64,000 nucleotides of DNA. Origin: Pseudopyrenochaeta lycopersici. Lineage: Eukaryota; Ascomycota; Dothideomycetes; Pleosporales; Pseudopyrenochaetaceae. A program made the translations under genes and the position numbers. The notes beneath the pieces were generated by a model. The model made no database searches, was not told the DNA's origin, and was given only the letters and a program-made list of their open reading frames with translations. Position 1 is the stretch's first letter, and every line of letters starts with the position of its first letter. Below are positions 45,339 through 58,798 of the stretch, in pieces. The stretch lies in contig NHZP01000021.1 of the NCBI GenBank assembly GCA_003313425.1, positions 310,001-374,000 of the forward strand. Reading direction: 5' to 3'.

Positions 45339-48300
45339 ATGCTTTCCACGAATCTCCATCAGTACCCGTCGGCGTTCAGCCACCTGCCCGCGCCGAACAT
45401 GGTCGACCATCAACACCAACATCATCACCTGGCGGCCCAGCATATGGGCCCGTCGCCGCTCGACACGCTCGCGCATACCTCGCAGTACGCAGCGCTGCAA
45501 TTCCACCAGAACCGCCATGTATTGCCCAATGGCAAAGCAATTGTCAAGCCGCATCGCTTGCCCTACGCCACTGGGCCAATAGCGCCCCGCAGCCAGCGCG
45601 AAATGCTTCACGAGCGATCGGGTCGCGGTAGTGCGACTTCAGGTCCCGTCCGACGCAGGATCAGTCGAGCCTGCGACCAGTGTAACCAGCTGCGCACCAA
45701 GTGCGATGGCAGGCAGAGCTGTGCCCATTGCATAGGTACGTTTCTTCTCTCTCGTCTGCACTGCTCAATACCACCTGCCGCATTTGCGCTACGGGGTCTG
45801 TGTAGTTGCAAATCCTGCAAATTCTGCACATTCTGCACATGCTCTGCATCAGGCCAGCTTGTGCGCCTGCCAGGCCGTCTCCCAGCTGTAACCATGCGCT
45901 AACACGACGCAGAATTCGGCTTGACATGTGAATACATCCGCGAACGCAAGAAGCGCGGCAAGGCATCAAGAAAAGACATTGCTCAACAACAAGCTGCAGC
46001 TGCCGCGGCTGGAAATGGTCCCCAGCTGTCTGAAGACTCTGCCACGCCATCATCCGATGTGAAAGCTGGCGAGTCCACCCAGAATAGCAGTCCCAAACTC
46101 CCGGATGGTCAGCGCTCGCTTCCTGAGCTCCCAGGCCGCTCGGCCAGCATGGCAACCACCCGGCCCGAGATGGAACCCGTACCAGTCTACCAGAACCGCA
46201 CCATGAGCATGAGCGCAATTGACGCCATGCCAGAATCCGAAATCCACACCCTGCAGCCCATGCAGCCCATGCAACCCCCTCGAATCCAAACTCAAGGACT
46301 GGCAATGCACACCTCAATTCCCGAGTACACATCCATGGATGAATATCACAGAAATATGACTTACCAATCGCCGCTTCAGATGATGCAGCCAGGCATGCAC
46401 CCAATTGTCCCCTCGCACGGCTTGGAGTACTCCGACAGTCCTTACACGATGATGAGCCCTCAAAGCGCACACACACAAGCCCCGCCAAGTTCCTTCAGAA
46501 TGCCAGAAGAGCCTGCGAATATGGGCTACATGACCCAATCGCCAAATGCAGGCTCCCCAGGCTGGATGCTCCCGTCGCCGTCTACCACTATGTACTCTGG
46601 TGCACCACATCAAACCCCCTCCCAGCAGCTGAGGTATCCCGTGCTGCAGCCGTTGGTGCCGCATCTCGTAAATATCATGCCCGTGGCATTAGCCTGCGAT
46701 TTGCTAGAGCTCTATTTCCAGAGCTCCTCGTCCGCCTTCATGCAACCTGTCTCCCCTTATGTACTCGGTTATGTCTTCCGGAAACGCTCTTTCCTGCGAC
46801 CTAATAACCCGCGCGTGTGCAGCCCAGCACTGCTGGCTAGCATGTTGTGGATTGGCTGCTTGACTAGCGAGTCACCATACCTGTCCTCGTCACCCTCTGC
46901 CAGAAGCCAGCTGTCAGAGAAGCTAATTAACTTGACTATTAGTCTCTTGAAGCCACTTGTACACCAGACACCGGGTGATTCCGATGTAAGCCCCACCACT
47001 TTTACCAACAACGGTATCGTCAATGGTGTCACAATGGGTGCTTTTGGTATGCCTGCCCAAGACTCCGAAATAGGTCTACGTAAGTGCCTAGCTTTCTCTA
47101 TGAAATATTTCGTGCCTCTATGAGCTGACCACCCAATCTAGCGGGAGCACCCGGGGCCCTAGATGATGTAGCAACCTACATGCACCTCGCCATTGTGATT
47201 TCAGCGAGCGAGTACAAGGCAGCATCGCTCCGTTGGTGGAACGCTGCATGGTCTCTTGCCAGGGAACTGAAATTGGGCAAAGAGGTGCCTGTGACACCCC
47301 CACCTGAGCCAAATGATGACGACGCGGCTGGAGAAATCGACGTTGAGCACATGAACGGAGCGTATCCGAATGGACAGAGCAACCCTGTGGACCCCACTGA
47401 GGAACAACGAGAAGAACGCAGGCGAATATGGTGGCTACTGTACACTGTGGACCGGTAAGCACTCGATTTCTTGTACCAGATACTAGTGCTTGATCTTCCT
47501 TCCATGCCATCACAATGTCGCCCAACAGAAGCTGATCGCTCCTCAGCCATCTAGCTTTATGCTACAACCGACCTCTTTCTCTATTAGATGTCGAATGCTC
47601 GGGCCTTCTGGTTCCACTTGACGATAACGTATGGCAAGCTGGCGAATTCTTCGAGGACTCCGCTCAATCGTTTTCAGATTCCACATTTCGCCGAAGAGGT
47701 CCTACCTTTGAGTGCACCGGACACTCCATTTTCGGATTTTTCCTTCCTCTGATGACTATCCTCGGAGAGATCGTCGATTTGAATTACGCAAGAAATCATC
47801 CGAGATTCGGCACGAAGACAGATTGGGATGATCACGCATTAGAGATCAGTCAACAGCTCATCGCATACGGCCATTCACTGCAAGAGCTTCGAAATCGTGC
47901 AATCAATGAGGCTAATGCGGAACCTTATGAATCAGCCCGTCCTGGTACGCCTTCTGTTCGATCTGTCAACTCTACAATGTCAAGAGCGCAAGAGTCTTTG
48001 ATGCACGCTAAGATTGTGGAAGCATATGGCACCCACCTTATGCATACGCTGCACATTCTACTAAATGGAAAATGGGATCCTATTTCACTTCTAGATGATA
48101 ATGACCTTTGGATATCATCACAAAGCTTCGTTGACGCCACAGGACACGCGGTTTCAGCTGCCGAAGCCTTGAACGAGATCCTCGAGCACGACCCGGATCT
48201 GAGTTTTATGCCGTTCTTCTTCGGCATATACCTCCTGCAGGGGAGCTTCCTCCTGCTTCTGATTGCCGATAAGCTGCAGGGAGAAGCGAATCCGAACATT

Positions 48301-48619
48301 GTTCGCGCATGCGAAGTCATTGTACGGGCGCATGAAGCGTGCATCGTAACTCTTAATACGGAGTATCAGGTACGTGTCTCAGAGCTAACTGAACTTCGGC
48401 GTCCCGCATTCAGCCTTTGTTTCTTTTGCGACATCAATAAATTCCCGAAATTAGACGATCATGCTAACAAAACATCTGCAGCGAAATTTCCGAAGGGTCA
48501 TGCGCTCTGCCTTGCAACAAGTGCGTGGTCGAGGCATGGACGAACTGGCGCAGCAGCGTCGCCGGGAAATGCTAAGCCTCTACCGCTGGAGTGGTGACGG
48601 CACCGGTCTTGCGCTCTAA
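45339..48619 (+). CDS. xlnR: Xylanolytic transcriptional activator XlnR/Xyr1, 945 aa
   Basis: Five exons (45339-45735, 45913-47079, 47142-47454, 47547-48369, 48482-48619) join in phase into 945 aa, a length typical of XlnR. The Zn2Cys6 cluster is [19 protein letters not shown], then AHCIEFGLTC (C112, C115, C122, C128, C131, C138), followed by the basic [18 protein letters not shown] low-complexity linker leads into the fungal-specific regulatory domain ([40 protein letters not shown]). The C terminus, [20 protein letters not shown] then [13 protein letters not shown], is diagnostic of XlnR. It activates xylanase, xylose-catabolic and often cellulase genes through GGCTAA-type sites. The first intron splits the zinc cluster. 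The gene stands alone, with more than 4 kb on each side empty of genes. Confidence 0.97.
45807..45842 (+). repeat. Four 9-bp tandem repeats in XlnR intron 1
   Basis: Four imperfect copies of TGCAAATTC (TGCAAATCC, TGCAAATTC, TGCACATTC, TGCACATGC) lie in the 177-nt first intron. Unit length is a multiple of three, and the intron is open in frame until 45902. Confidence 0.8.
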
Positions 48620-51600
48620 GTCGCATACATTTGCCATCTCGGATGCGCACATCCCGCATCGTGACTTTGACAGGACAAGCGCAAGGCTCGCCTGTTCAAA
48701 TTCTATCATGACCAGATCGTTACAGATTGCTGGCACCTGTATCGGCCAAGACGAACTGGTCGCATCTCATCCACATCAACCGTCTTGAGCACATACCAAG
48801 CATTATTGTACAACCTTACTCCACTTCTTCTATATCTTTGGTTTCCTTTACTCCGGTGCACAGGGTGGGCTCTTGGCGTTATCTTTGGTATTGGGTGCTC
48901 ACGATCAAGGGGTGGCGCAAGGTTCTCACATATACTGTTTCGGGCGTTCTCGACATACCACACCCGCCCTTTAAGTAATTGGGTATCGGCATTGCGGCGC
49001 GATTATTGCAGAATGCCCCTACGCTCCCAAGTTTCTTCCACACCACTTACTTTATGTTTGCTTCCGATATACCACCTCTCCATTGTCAAAAGCGCGAAGT
49101 ATTTCGTGTACCTTTCTTTTTCGGCGGCCTTCGGAGGACTTCGGTCCAAAATCTTATTATTCGGTATCGGTTATACCCCTTCGTTTCTCACTTTCGCTTT
49201 TCTAGAAGCTTTTCGTAGAGAGTGGAGACAAATAGAACGACTTAAGGCCGTTACACGTATACAATAAACTTCGTTCAAATTAGCAATTCTACGCGCACAC
49301 CGACAGTAATGCACCTGAGCTTTGGGTTGGAAGACCGCTGACCACAGACACTGGGTGCCGGCCGGCGAGTCAGTAACTCACCGCGTTATGATCGCCTAAC
49401 TATAGGTACTAGGCCCGCCTCCTCCGACCTGCCGCTTTTTGTTTCATCGCCTTACGGTCCTATGACTAGGATTAATGTTTCAGATATTCAACCCTGTGTT
49501 TAAGGAACTCTACATAATCATCGTAGGCGGCCTGTAGAGTCAGTGGTCAACGGTTGAGAATGGTAGGCATCCACTAATTCAGCGAGCGCTATCGCGCGAT
49601 ACTCAATTTGTGGCGGAGACAAGGACCCCGTTGTTGTTCAAGTTGGTGGAAGACGCGTATCAGGCGCGTGTGTTGGATGCCGAAGACCGTGCCGCAGAGT
49701 ATGTGGGTCAGCTATGATGAGGAAATTATTATATGCTTGTTATAGCTGAGGCGAGAGTGTCCTCGGAGCATTTCGACAACTTTGGTCACTCTCGTATGTT
49801 CGTAAGAGCCCAGCGCATGCGTTGCTCATCAAGTTTACGTACTAGCGAGGGATGCTGATTCAGGGTTTGAACATGTGCTCAGCGCAAGTAAGCGTTTGCA
49901 GCGTCTCTGCATTTCCAGGCTATGTGGTTAATGAGCCCACGGGTACCTGTTGCCGCCGGTACTTGGTACTCTGCGACACTGAAGGGGCCCCCGCTACCAA
50001 ACATACGATCACACCAACCACCAACCCTTTACTGCGTTGCTGATTTATGGCATGCGAAAAACTCTCCCTGTCCAACAACTTACCTAGTCGATGGGGGTTG
50101 GCTAACCTCTGACGGCTGGCTCCCATGACACTACCAAGAGGAAATCCTGCATGTGGCCCTCTTCATGCAGGTTTCACATCACACTCAGAGCCGTAGGATT
50201 GATTTGAGGGGCTGGCTTGTGGAGGAGCTGAGAATGTATGTCCTTCTCATTGTGGGCGTTTGGTTTGGATGAGACCGGACAGTGTCGCGAAGCGAGTGGG
50301 TCAACTAGTACACGTGCTTTGTAACCAGTCACTCGCGAGGATGCGAGATACGTAGAAGGCATGCATATATTGCAAGAGGAAATACAAGGAGCGATGTCCT
50401 GCTATGCACCCCAGATCTATTGAGACTTGTCGCTCATTGCCGTTGGCCAGCACCCTGCGTGAACCCCGTCTCTACCTACAGCAACTGGCGAACCCCGGAT
50501 CAACGACTGCCCGCATTTCGAAATTCGATACACCTCTTGAACCTCTTGAAGATATTTAGGCTAACTCTTCGAATGCTTGATCACATTAAGCAGAATGTCT
50601 GACATATTTTGAGAATCGGCCCGCTGTCGTTGTATAATCAACGTGCGAGCCATCAATTCACCGTCCCGGCGCCATCCGGCCGGGTACAATGTACTCTTTG
50701 GCTTCGCGGCCCTAATGTATTTCCCGATATCCAAGTCGGCAGTCCGCAAAGAAAGTTTGGTGGTTCGCTTCCACAATAAGGGCATGACCCATGCAAGTTG
50801 AGCGCATGTGGGCGTTCAGCAATGTCAAGGCCCGTCTTAATAACACCGTTAAGACCTTGTGGATGACCTCAAATCTACTTGTTCAAACACAGAGCCACTA
50901 GCTGCAAGCTGCAAGTCCCATTCTCACCAACTACACCTCAGGGTCGGAGCATCCTCCCTACTCTCCGCTACATCGAAGCAAGGGCCCGTGCAAAGACAAG
51001 GAAAATCCAGGTCAAGCACACTTTCAATGGTCACACCGCAGGACTTTGCGGTAGTGCTACGTTCAGCTACCGAATCATCTAGCCGCGTCATTGCTCGCAC
51101 CTGCAGCATGTTTCTCTTCACAGCCGCCACATACCTCAACGTGCTTCTCCACATTTTAGGGCTTCTTTGGAACCTTCGACATATTGAGGGCCTCATTTCC
51201 TTAGATGAAGGTCCCGACACGTCCCTGGCATGAACAGATTGACCCCACAAGTCGCACCGCTGCACTGCCGCCCCGACACGCTGTATGAGCGCATGCGGAG
51301 AATACTCTGACGGATGGAAGGCGCGTGGTTGGGCGCTCCGCGGGTCGCTGGGTCATGTTTGCCGTGAAATGACGTTCGATATTAAATGGGGGTTGCCAGA
51401 ACTTGGGAATGCGGTGAGACTAATGCGTTCACTGGCTGGGTCCGCCTTCAACGAGTAAGCCACCAGTTCGGAATGACGGCAGGTTTTGTTGCAGAGATGC
51501 GGGAGGTTCTTTAACAGATCGTCGCGAGCCGTCGCGCCCTGCGGCCTTATGGAACCAGTTATTTTGATGAGGGATAGCATCGACATCATAGTAGACCCTG

Positions 51601-54600
51601 GACATCTTGACGGCGCGCTCCTTGTGCCGGCATAGCAAGTGTCCTGATCGTTTGCTTATGGGCGATGTCGGACGCCCGAGTGTTCAGTCAAGAGATTAGG
51701 CCCTACGTGCTTTGAATCGCTAACATGGCGTGCGGCTGGCGTGAGGCTTGCATGCGATGTGCGAAATCCTGTGCCGCTTTGGCTGAGCTGGATGCAAAGC
51801 TCCGTTGACCATCCGCCCAAATGAACAGGCATTTGATGGCGGCCACGATCGCAGCACGCGATGCAGCTCGCGATACAAGCGATGCCAATGTACAGCGCAT
51901 CTTTAGTCCACCACAAACAGAATCGACTTTACACGATCTGCAATGGGAGTGTGGGGAACGTGGAAGGTAGGGTTAGTAGACATTGGATGCAGGGGTATCC
52001 CTTCAACGGGCGGCAGCCCAAAAGTACCTGCAAGTACCACTCACGGCTTGCGTGCTTGTTCGCCATTTGCCAGATTTCGGTAATCAGAGCGGCAACGAGG
52101 AACCGTTATGGTAATGGCCAGGGTGGACAGATGGATAGTCGACCGTTTTGGAGGCGCTGGCACCATTTAGCCTAAAAGTGGGTCGAGTCAGCCCTGGTGG
52201 AGGTGGTGGGCGTCAGCCACACTGTATATCAGACGCCAGGTATAGGTACTTGGTGTGGTCGAGTAGATCACATTCCAAATGCGTCGCTGGCGTGACATTG
52301 ATGTCAGCGATAGTGGAGTGGCTGTCAACGCAGCAGGGCGTTCATCCTTTGCTATGGCTGGAGGGCCGTCCCGTCGAGAGAGGCTGCTGACTGCGTCGTA
52401 TGCAGGCCGCAGGAGACGAAGTAGATGAATAGACTCCGCGATGGCGTGAACGCGCGTTGGTGAAGCCCGGAGTAATCCAAGATCCTGCAATTCTGCGAAT
52501 CTAAACTTCACATGCCAATCTCACATTGACAGGTTGTACAGTGTGTACAGTATGTGCAAATGTGTAGAGAGACCTTCGCATCATCAAACCGCACGTAACA
52601 TGCTTCATTTCCGGCGCCTCCTACAATGATAGCATTGTGGACAACCGCTGACGAGGTGATCTGCCATCACGAAGCGCTCGGTGCGAGAGAAGGTCGATGC
52701 TTGGAGGAGCCCATCGACTGGCAATCCGAGACATGTTGGCCAGAAGGGACTGTGGAGATTGTCCAAAACAAACGGCGGCTAGCATATGGGTCATCCGCTG
52801 TTCATCTCAAAGAAGACTTCAACTCTGTGTGAACAGGGCTTGTACCCTGGTTTGGGATGACGAAGATGCATACTCGATTCGAGTTATGTTGAGTGCGCTT
52901 ACGGTACACAAGGTACACGGTGGTACATGTTTAGAGGTAGCGGCACGATCCTAGTACTCGCAGATTTCTCCTCTTTCCAAGAATCTGGACGGCAGACCGC
53001 GGTCGCTAATGCAGTGGGGACTCTTGCAACTAGGCTGCACCTTCTATTATTGTGCAAAGCTGTATGTGGCCAATGGTATTTTGGAGAACCCATAATTGGG
53101 TTGATAAAGGAAGCATGGTTGCGAACGGAGCCTCCGGACTTCGACCCTTATTGAGCTGCTCCTCCGCACATACTGTGCCGAGTTTTTGTGCTATATCAGA
53201 CGTGGCCGATCGCGATGTAGACGCTTCACAAGCATCGCTAAGGATTTGTGGACCCGCTGGAATGTCGAGGCGATTTTGTGAAGCTCGCTTCCGGCCGTTG
53301 ATGCAACTTCTAATGCAGTTCCTGCTCTCAATCGTCGATTCAAAAGAGCTTTGGAAGCCAGTAATCTCTGCTGTCTTCGGTGGCGTGTAGGACAGAATAG
53401 CTGAACCGCATGAGACCTCTACATTTTCGGAATCCTTGCCGTCCGTCCAAGGACCCTTAATCTGTCGCATGCAGGCCTCGCTAATACTTTACCACCGAGG
53501 AGAAGAAAGTAATCTCTACGGTACGCCAAGGCTGTCTAGAGCGGAGGGAAATATGGCGTAGCTATAGTCGGTAGGTCGTTATGATAGCAGGGGATTGCCG
53601 AAGTCGTTAAAAGCTAACGTAGTTGGCAAACGTCTCCACTCCAACGAGTCAGACGGACCTATCTAGACCGAGTTAACACTGCAGCTTGCAAAAATCCATA
53701 GTCCCTGGTAAGATAGCTTGCTGTGACCTTAGAAGAACTGCATTAAGCGAACAGGATATTGGACCTTCGGCCCTCTCGCCCACATGTAATTAGGGCCTTC
53801 GAGAAGCCTTCCGTATTCATGCATGCTCTTCTTGAATCTCGGTGTATTTATCAGATTGAGTTTTCAGGCATGACCCATAGCCTTGACCGCGTGCTTGAAC
53901 TGTGGGGTAGCGAGGAAATGCAGGGGTTCCGGTAATGGTCCCGCGGACGACCAGGATTCTTCAGGATCAAAGTGGTGCCACAAAGAGAAACGTCGTCTTC
54001 ATTGCGGAAGTCTGATGTCAGGAAGGAGCGCGCCTCCACCTAGTACTGAGCAGAACAATCCTTTGGTGACGCGAGTAGGGAATCCGAAATCAGCAATACG
54101 TTAGTTCTAATTGAGAGTGGTTGAGCTGCATGGATGTCGATTTCCGGTAAACCGAAGCCGAAACGGGAGCCTTCATAACTTTACGCGTGAATTTTAGGAA
54201 GGGGTAATCCAAATTCAGTATAGCCTCTGCTGCAGACAAAGGAGAATGCGACGAAGCATAGCCGCGCAGGGACTTATGTCTTGGTTAGTGCGCAGGGTGC
54301 TGCATGCAAAGCATACGATATGGCACCCATCTGCACAGCGGCAGCAAGAGTCTACCGGGGGGTGAACATGCCAGTACGGCTTCAGAAACTGCACCATCTG
54401 GCCATGGATGGTGAAACTACAGCATGCACGTCTCCGCATTGTGGATGCATTAGACGCATGCTACCCTTCGGTAGAAGGACCTATGGCCGTTAGCTAGTAG
54501 ACCAGGCAATGTGGCCTGAAGTAGTTTTGATACGAGCTGGATCTATGGGGTTATATCTGATGCTGGGAGCTATAATACTATCAAAAAGGCGTACTCACCA

Positions 54601-57600
54601 ACAGCGACTGCGTTGGCGAGACCTTCGCGTAGGTGCAAAGTATGCAGAACAATCTCAAGGTGCCGGATCTGGTCAGGTCTTTTGCCACCGGACTGAAAAA
54701 GTAGTGTGACTGACACGAGGCCTCCTCTTGTGATCCAAGAATGTATTGGAGCATTGGCAAAGTACGCTTTGGGGTCGGGCGTAGCGAAGTCGTTCGTGTC
54801 ATGTCGTAGGAGGCTTCGCTCAACTTCGTACGAGGCACAGCTGTGTTGATTGCTCGGTTGTGGAACTGAGCCTGTTCACCGAAGCCCAGAGCATCGATAT
54901 CCCGTATGTCGGTGATACAGGCTACTTCTGTGAAGTCTAAGTTTAGATGCCAATGTCCTCAACGTGTTGGCGAGTCTTCGGAATACGCAACGAAATCATG
55001 TTGGTCATTGCGGCCATGGGATAATGGCATGATCGTTTAGTTCTCAAAGGTAGGACGAGACGTAGACCGTGATCTAGAACGACAGCGCTGGTATCACCGG
55101 ATATGTAGAAATTTCCAGAGGCTGAAGGGCTCACCTGCCGACAGAAGCGTTTGAGACACAAATTATTGAGGATTATTGTGGTTCTTGATTGTCCAGTATT
55201 GTTCAATTCGGTTTGTGAAAGAGAAAGCTTGTCATATCCGCGAATCAGTGTAAAAGCGGTAGATGTTGTGACCTCCTAAGGCTCACTGGCTTGTTGCTTG
55301 TGATGACATGTAGAAATCCATGAGAGGAGAAATAGTGACTGCTTTGCTCGACAGCGCGTAGGATCGCACACTCAGTATGGCAGCAGCATCTACCGTTGTC
55401 ATAGTGTTATTCACAAATACAATCCCCAATCCATCATCTTTCCTGAATTGGGCCATCCACAAAGCTGGCTTCATGTCTTTCCACATGGTAAAGATCTAAG
55501 TTGAAGTTGTCTTGTGTCGCGTTTCGTACAAGCAATAGTCCAATTGAATGAATGGTAATGTTTTCGCAGACGACGAGAAGTGCACTTTAATACTCTGGTA
55601 AACTGTCTCTTGCATTTTCGGGCGGTGAGACATATCTACACCTCACAACGATCACCTGTTTTGAGAAGTCTTAAGGTGCCCAGATTTACCAAACATTGAC
55701 AACAGGTCCTATGGATATGCATTAGTCGGCGTATCGCAGAGACATGGAGTCATTATGTCCGTCTACTGTAGCAGGAAGCAATGGTTTTCTCACTTTCTGA
55801 GTCTTTGAAGCAAGTTTATTTCATAGTTGGCTATGACAGACAACGAAGCGGGGTGAAACGCAAATGGTTCATTCGCAGCGGCCTTGGGTGAATATTGTCG
55901 CCTGCTCAGATTTCGAATGAGATGACTTGGTGTGTTTACACCTGAATCAGACATTTGTGTTGTTGCTTAGGTAGTGTCCAACATTAGAAGGGATAGTGGT
56001 TGGTCACTAATCACTCGTCCAGCCCTCATTGTCTTTGTCATAAATGATCCAAGGGTCCGAGATATCTAACACGTGTATACGAATACTGGCCCGTCTTGTT
56101 AGCGGACTTGTCGAGGCAGAAGATGCATCCGATGTAGGACTTCCAAGGTTTGGGGGCATGTCCAGATACTTCGAGGTACTTCCAACGTGCCAAGATGTAC
56201 ATTGCCCTCCCTAGCTTCCGGGAATGCTACGAGGGGTGCCCCCGGTACTTCGTCATATCCTCAATTTAATTCATAATTCAGGATATCCTAGGCGTTCTTT
56301 GACAATATTCAAGGTTGTGTCTGCGGACAGTATCAATCGCGTGCCGTGTCGGAGCCCATGACGCAGGCTTTCTTGATTGGGACATGCCCGTGAACGACCT
56401 CAGCTTGGCGATCCAAGCTAGGTTCAGAGATCGAGCGTAATAAAGGCCCGAAGTAAAGAAGCACCGATGTGTTGGTTGTATTGGAAGGAAGCGAGGCCTC
56501 GAATGCGCTCAATGACGTCGTCAAGCCTCCAAAGCTCGACGCGTCCCAATGGTCATCCATTCTTCCATGATATCATCACGACACCGGCCGCGTTTTGACG
56601 CCTTCTCAAGATTCACCTGCAGACCTCGATATTGAACACTGTCTGAGCCGCCTGCGGCATATTCCAACAGCTTCCCTTGTAGCGTAGCTCTTTCTCTTCT
56701 CCTACTATGCGCATATCTTGGTCGTCCTCCACAGCTTCTCCACCACTCTTGTACGTCCGGAAAAATTACCAGCGGAGAAAAATGGGAGGGATGGGAGTGA
56801 TGTCTTGAGAAATCCAGGTTCAGACGCCTCCCATGCGCGGTTTTTATTTTTCCATCACACTGGTGTGTCGATGGCGTTCTTCCATAGCTCGACAAGACTT
56901 TCCTACTGCTCTTACTGTCTTTCACCTGCCTTAGCTTCCTCCCTTGTCTCCTGGGTCATCCTTGTTTTCATCCTCCAAAGTCCTGTCATCATGCTCACGC
57001 GTTCCCATTCTAGTGCTCGCAACCGATCTCAACAGATTCCTTCAGGCAGTTCCCCTCTTCTAAACCTGCACGACCGTTTTTGATGTCAAAAGTTTATCCA
57101 TCCCCAGCCAACATCTGGGCACCGGTGCAAAGATATATCCCTCGAGTCATATTGCGTCTCAGTCCTCTCATCTCCCCCACGCAGCCTGGGCATCACTCTT
57201 TCGTATTGCCACAGAACTACACATGTCTAATTTTCCACCAATCAACACCAGTTCAACCCACCACATCTACCCCCCGCAAGCCACCCGCCGCCATTTATAG
57301 CCTGCGATGTGACGACAACCTTCTGGAAGCGGGACGGAGCGCAAGGAATCCCTGGGTGGGTACTTGATGGTAAGATGGCGTTCGCCTGGTGGATTTGCGG
57401 GCCGTCAGATCTTCACGGTGAAGGATGACACGGAAGGAACCTTGCGGAACGAGATCAATGTATGTAGGAACATGGCTTGCAGTTTTCTGCAAACACGGAG
57501 CAAGAGCAGGAAACGGGTAAGCGATTGTTGGTATGTTAGGTTTGTCAAGATCAGCACATCTCAGTGGAGGGCTGAAACCTTAATTCGATGTGGATGCAGG

Positions 57601-57848
57601 TCGCGATATCCCATGGACCCGTACGTCTCATTCCAACGATAGGGAACCTGGGACGACCGGGAAGTTCCGCCTTCCACATCATCTGGAGAGAAAGAGTAGT
57701 GCCGAAATTACTATGTCAACACGCGATAGCCTTGCCTCTGCCGATACACCCATGTGTACCTCACCCCTAAGTACCACACCCATTAAAGATCAAACCTAGC
57801 GTAGATTTTAAAAGCCAAGCTGCATTCTAGCCCCGAAAGGGGTTCCTT

Positions 57849-57910
57849 CTATAGCTAGCTTACAAACTCCGGCTTAGAAAGATAGAGCTACTTTTCAGCT
57901 ATAGCTAGCT
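57849..57910. repeat. Diverged 50-bp direct repeat with CTATAGCTAGCT
   Basis: The 12-mer CTATAGCTAGCT occurs at 57849-57860 and 57899-57910. In each copy it is followed by a related sequence (CCGGCTTAGAAAG and CCGTGTTAGAGAG). This suggests two diverged tandem copies of a roughly 50-bp unit. Confidence 0.6.
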
Positions 57911-58774
57911 CCGTGTTAGAGAGCTGGTACCAACCGGCTCTGAATATCCTGTTTTTGCGCGATGTTCCAATCCTTTTTTCATCAAGTAAGACCTTTCAAC
58001 TACGAAAAACTTAATCATTTATCAACGCTTTGGTTGTTAGTAGCTTTATGATGTCCTAAAGGCAGTGTTGTGACTAAACCTATAATCTGTTAAACATTGT
58101 ACTCCTTACGGCCAATGAATTCCAAAAATGCAGACTCAACAACTTGCTTATGGAATTTATTCATTATCTCGCTATATTGGGCCACTGGTCAACCGTTCTA
58201 GGTAGCAACTTCATCACAACACGTATTTACATCCTTCCGGTCCTCCAGGCAGCACCGCTCACGTGCATCTCATCGCCGCATCGCACCAACTCTCACAAAA
58301 TTTCCTCTCAATTTGCGGCAAGGATAATTACAATAATGATCAAATATATATATTTTCCAATTCTCTTAGTACCCAGGAAAGCAGCTACACTATTCATTTG
58401 AATCTTCGGAATTGCATAGCATACCGGACCTTTCCTTATTTTTTTGCGCTCCCGAAATGGTAATCTTAGGCAGACACATGTTCGAATCTGCCCTCTGTCC
58501 ATGTTTTGCATTTTGTTTTTCCCTCGTCCCTTTTTGAGCAACGTAGCTGGTGTATGAACATGAATAAAGTAGTTATTTGGTACGTATAGGCAGAATTACT
58601 ATTAGCGAGTAGTTAACCAATAGAGAGTGTATAGCTAAATACAGGCTAGCGCTATTGATGTGTTTTGACGCAATGAAAAGGATGAATAATATTATTAGTA
58701 ACGAATTTGCTAGATGGAAGAGTGCGCTAACACTACTTTTAATTCGTTGCTGTAATGATACATTGCATGTACTA

Positions 58775-58798
58775 GAAACTCCGGTTTGAAAGATTAAG
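58775..58798. repeat. Third related repeat fragment
   Basis: The words AAACTCCGG, TTTGAAAGAT and AAG here match AAACTCCGG, CTTAGAAAGAT and AGAG at 57864-57886. The two are about 900 bp apart, so a short repeat family is present in this A/T-rich patch. Confidence 0.45.

Noticed and set aside
45661..46488. 275-codon antisense frame opposite XlnR
   Set aside because: It overlaps the conserved zinc cluster and linker coding sequence of XlnR and has no recognisable domain.
48785..49267. 160-codon hydrophobic frame after XlnR
   Set aside because: It lies in the likely 3' region, overlaps another frame and has no recognisable family; hydrophobicity comes from T-rich DNA.
50859..51233. 124-codon plus-strand frame
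   Set aside because: No domain, no clear start context, overlaps an antisense frame of similar length.
53030..53470. 146-codon minus-strand frame overlapping a 112-codon plus frame
   Set aside because: Neither has recognisable motifs; mutual overlap suggests chance.
54943..55486. Two minus-strand frames with a GTGAGC donor between them
   Set aside because: A two-exon gene is possible, but no family resemblance, weak acceptor and no conserved motif support it.
57831..57842. Perfect hairpin CCCCGAAAGGGG, like a bacterial terminator
   Set aside because: The window is fungal nuclear DNA with no gene ending here; a 4-bp stem is easily chance.
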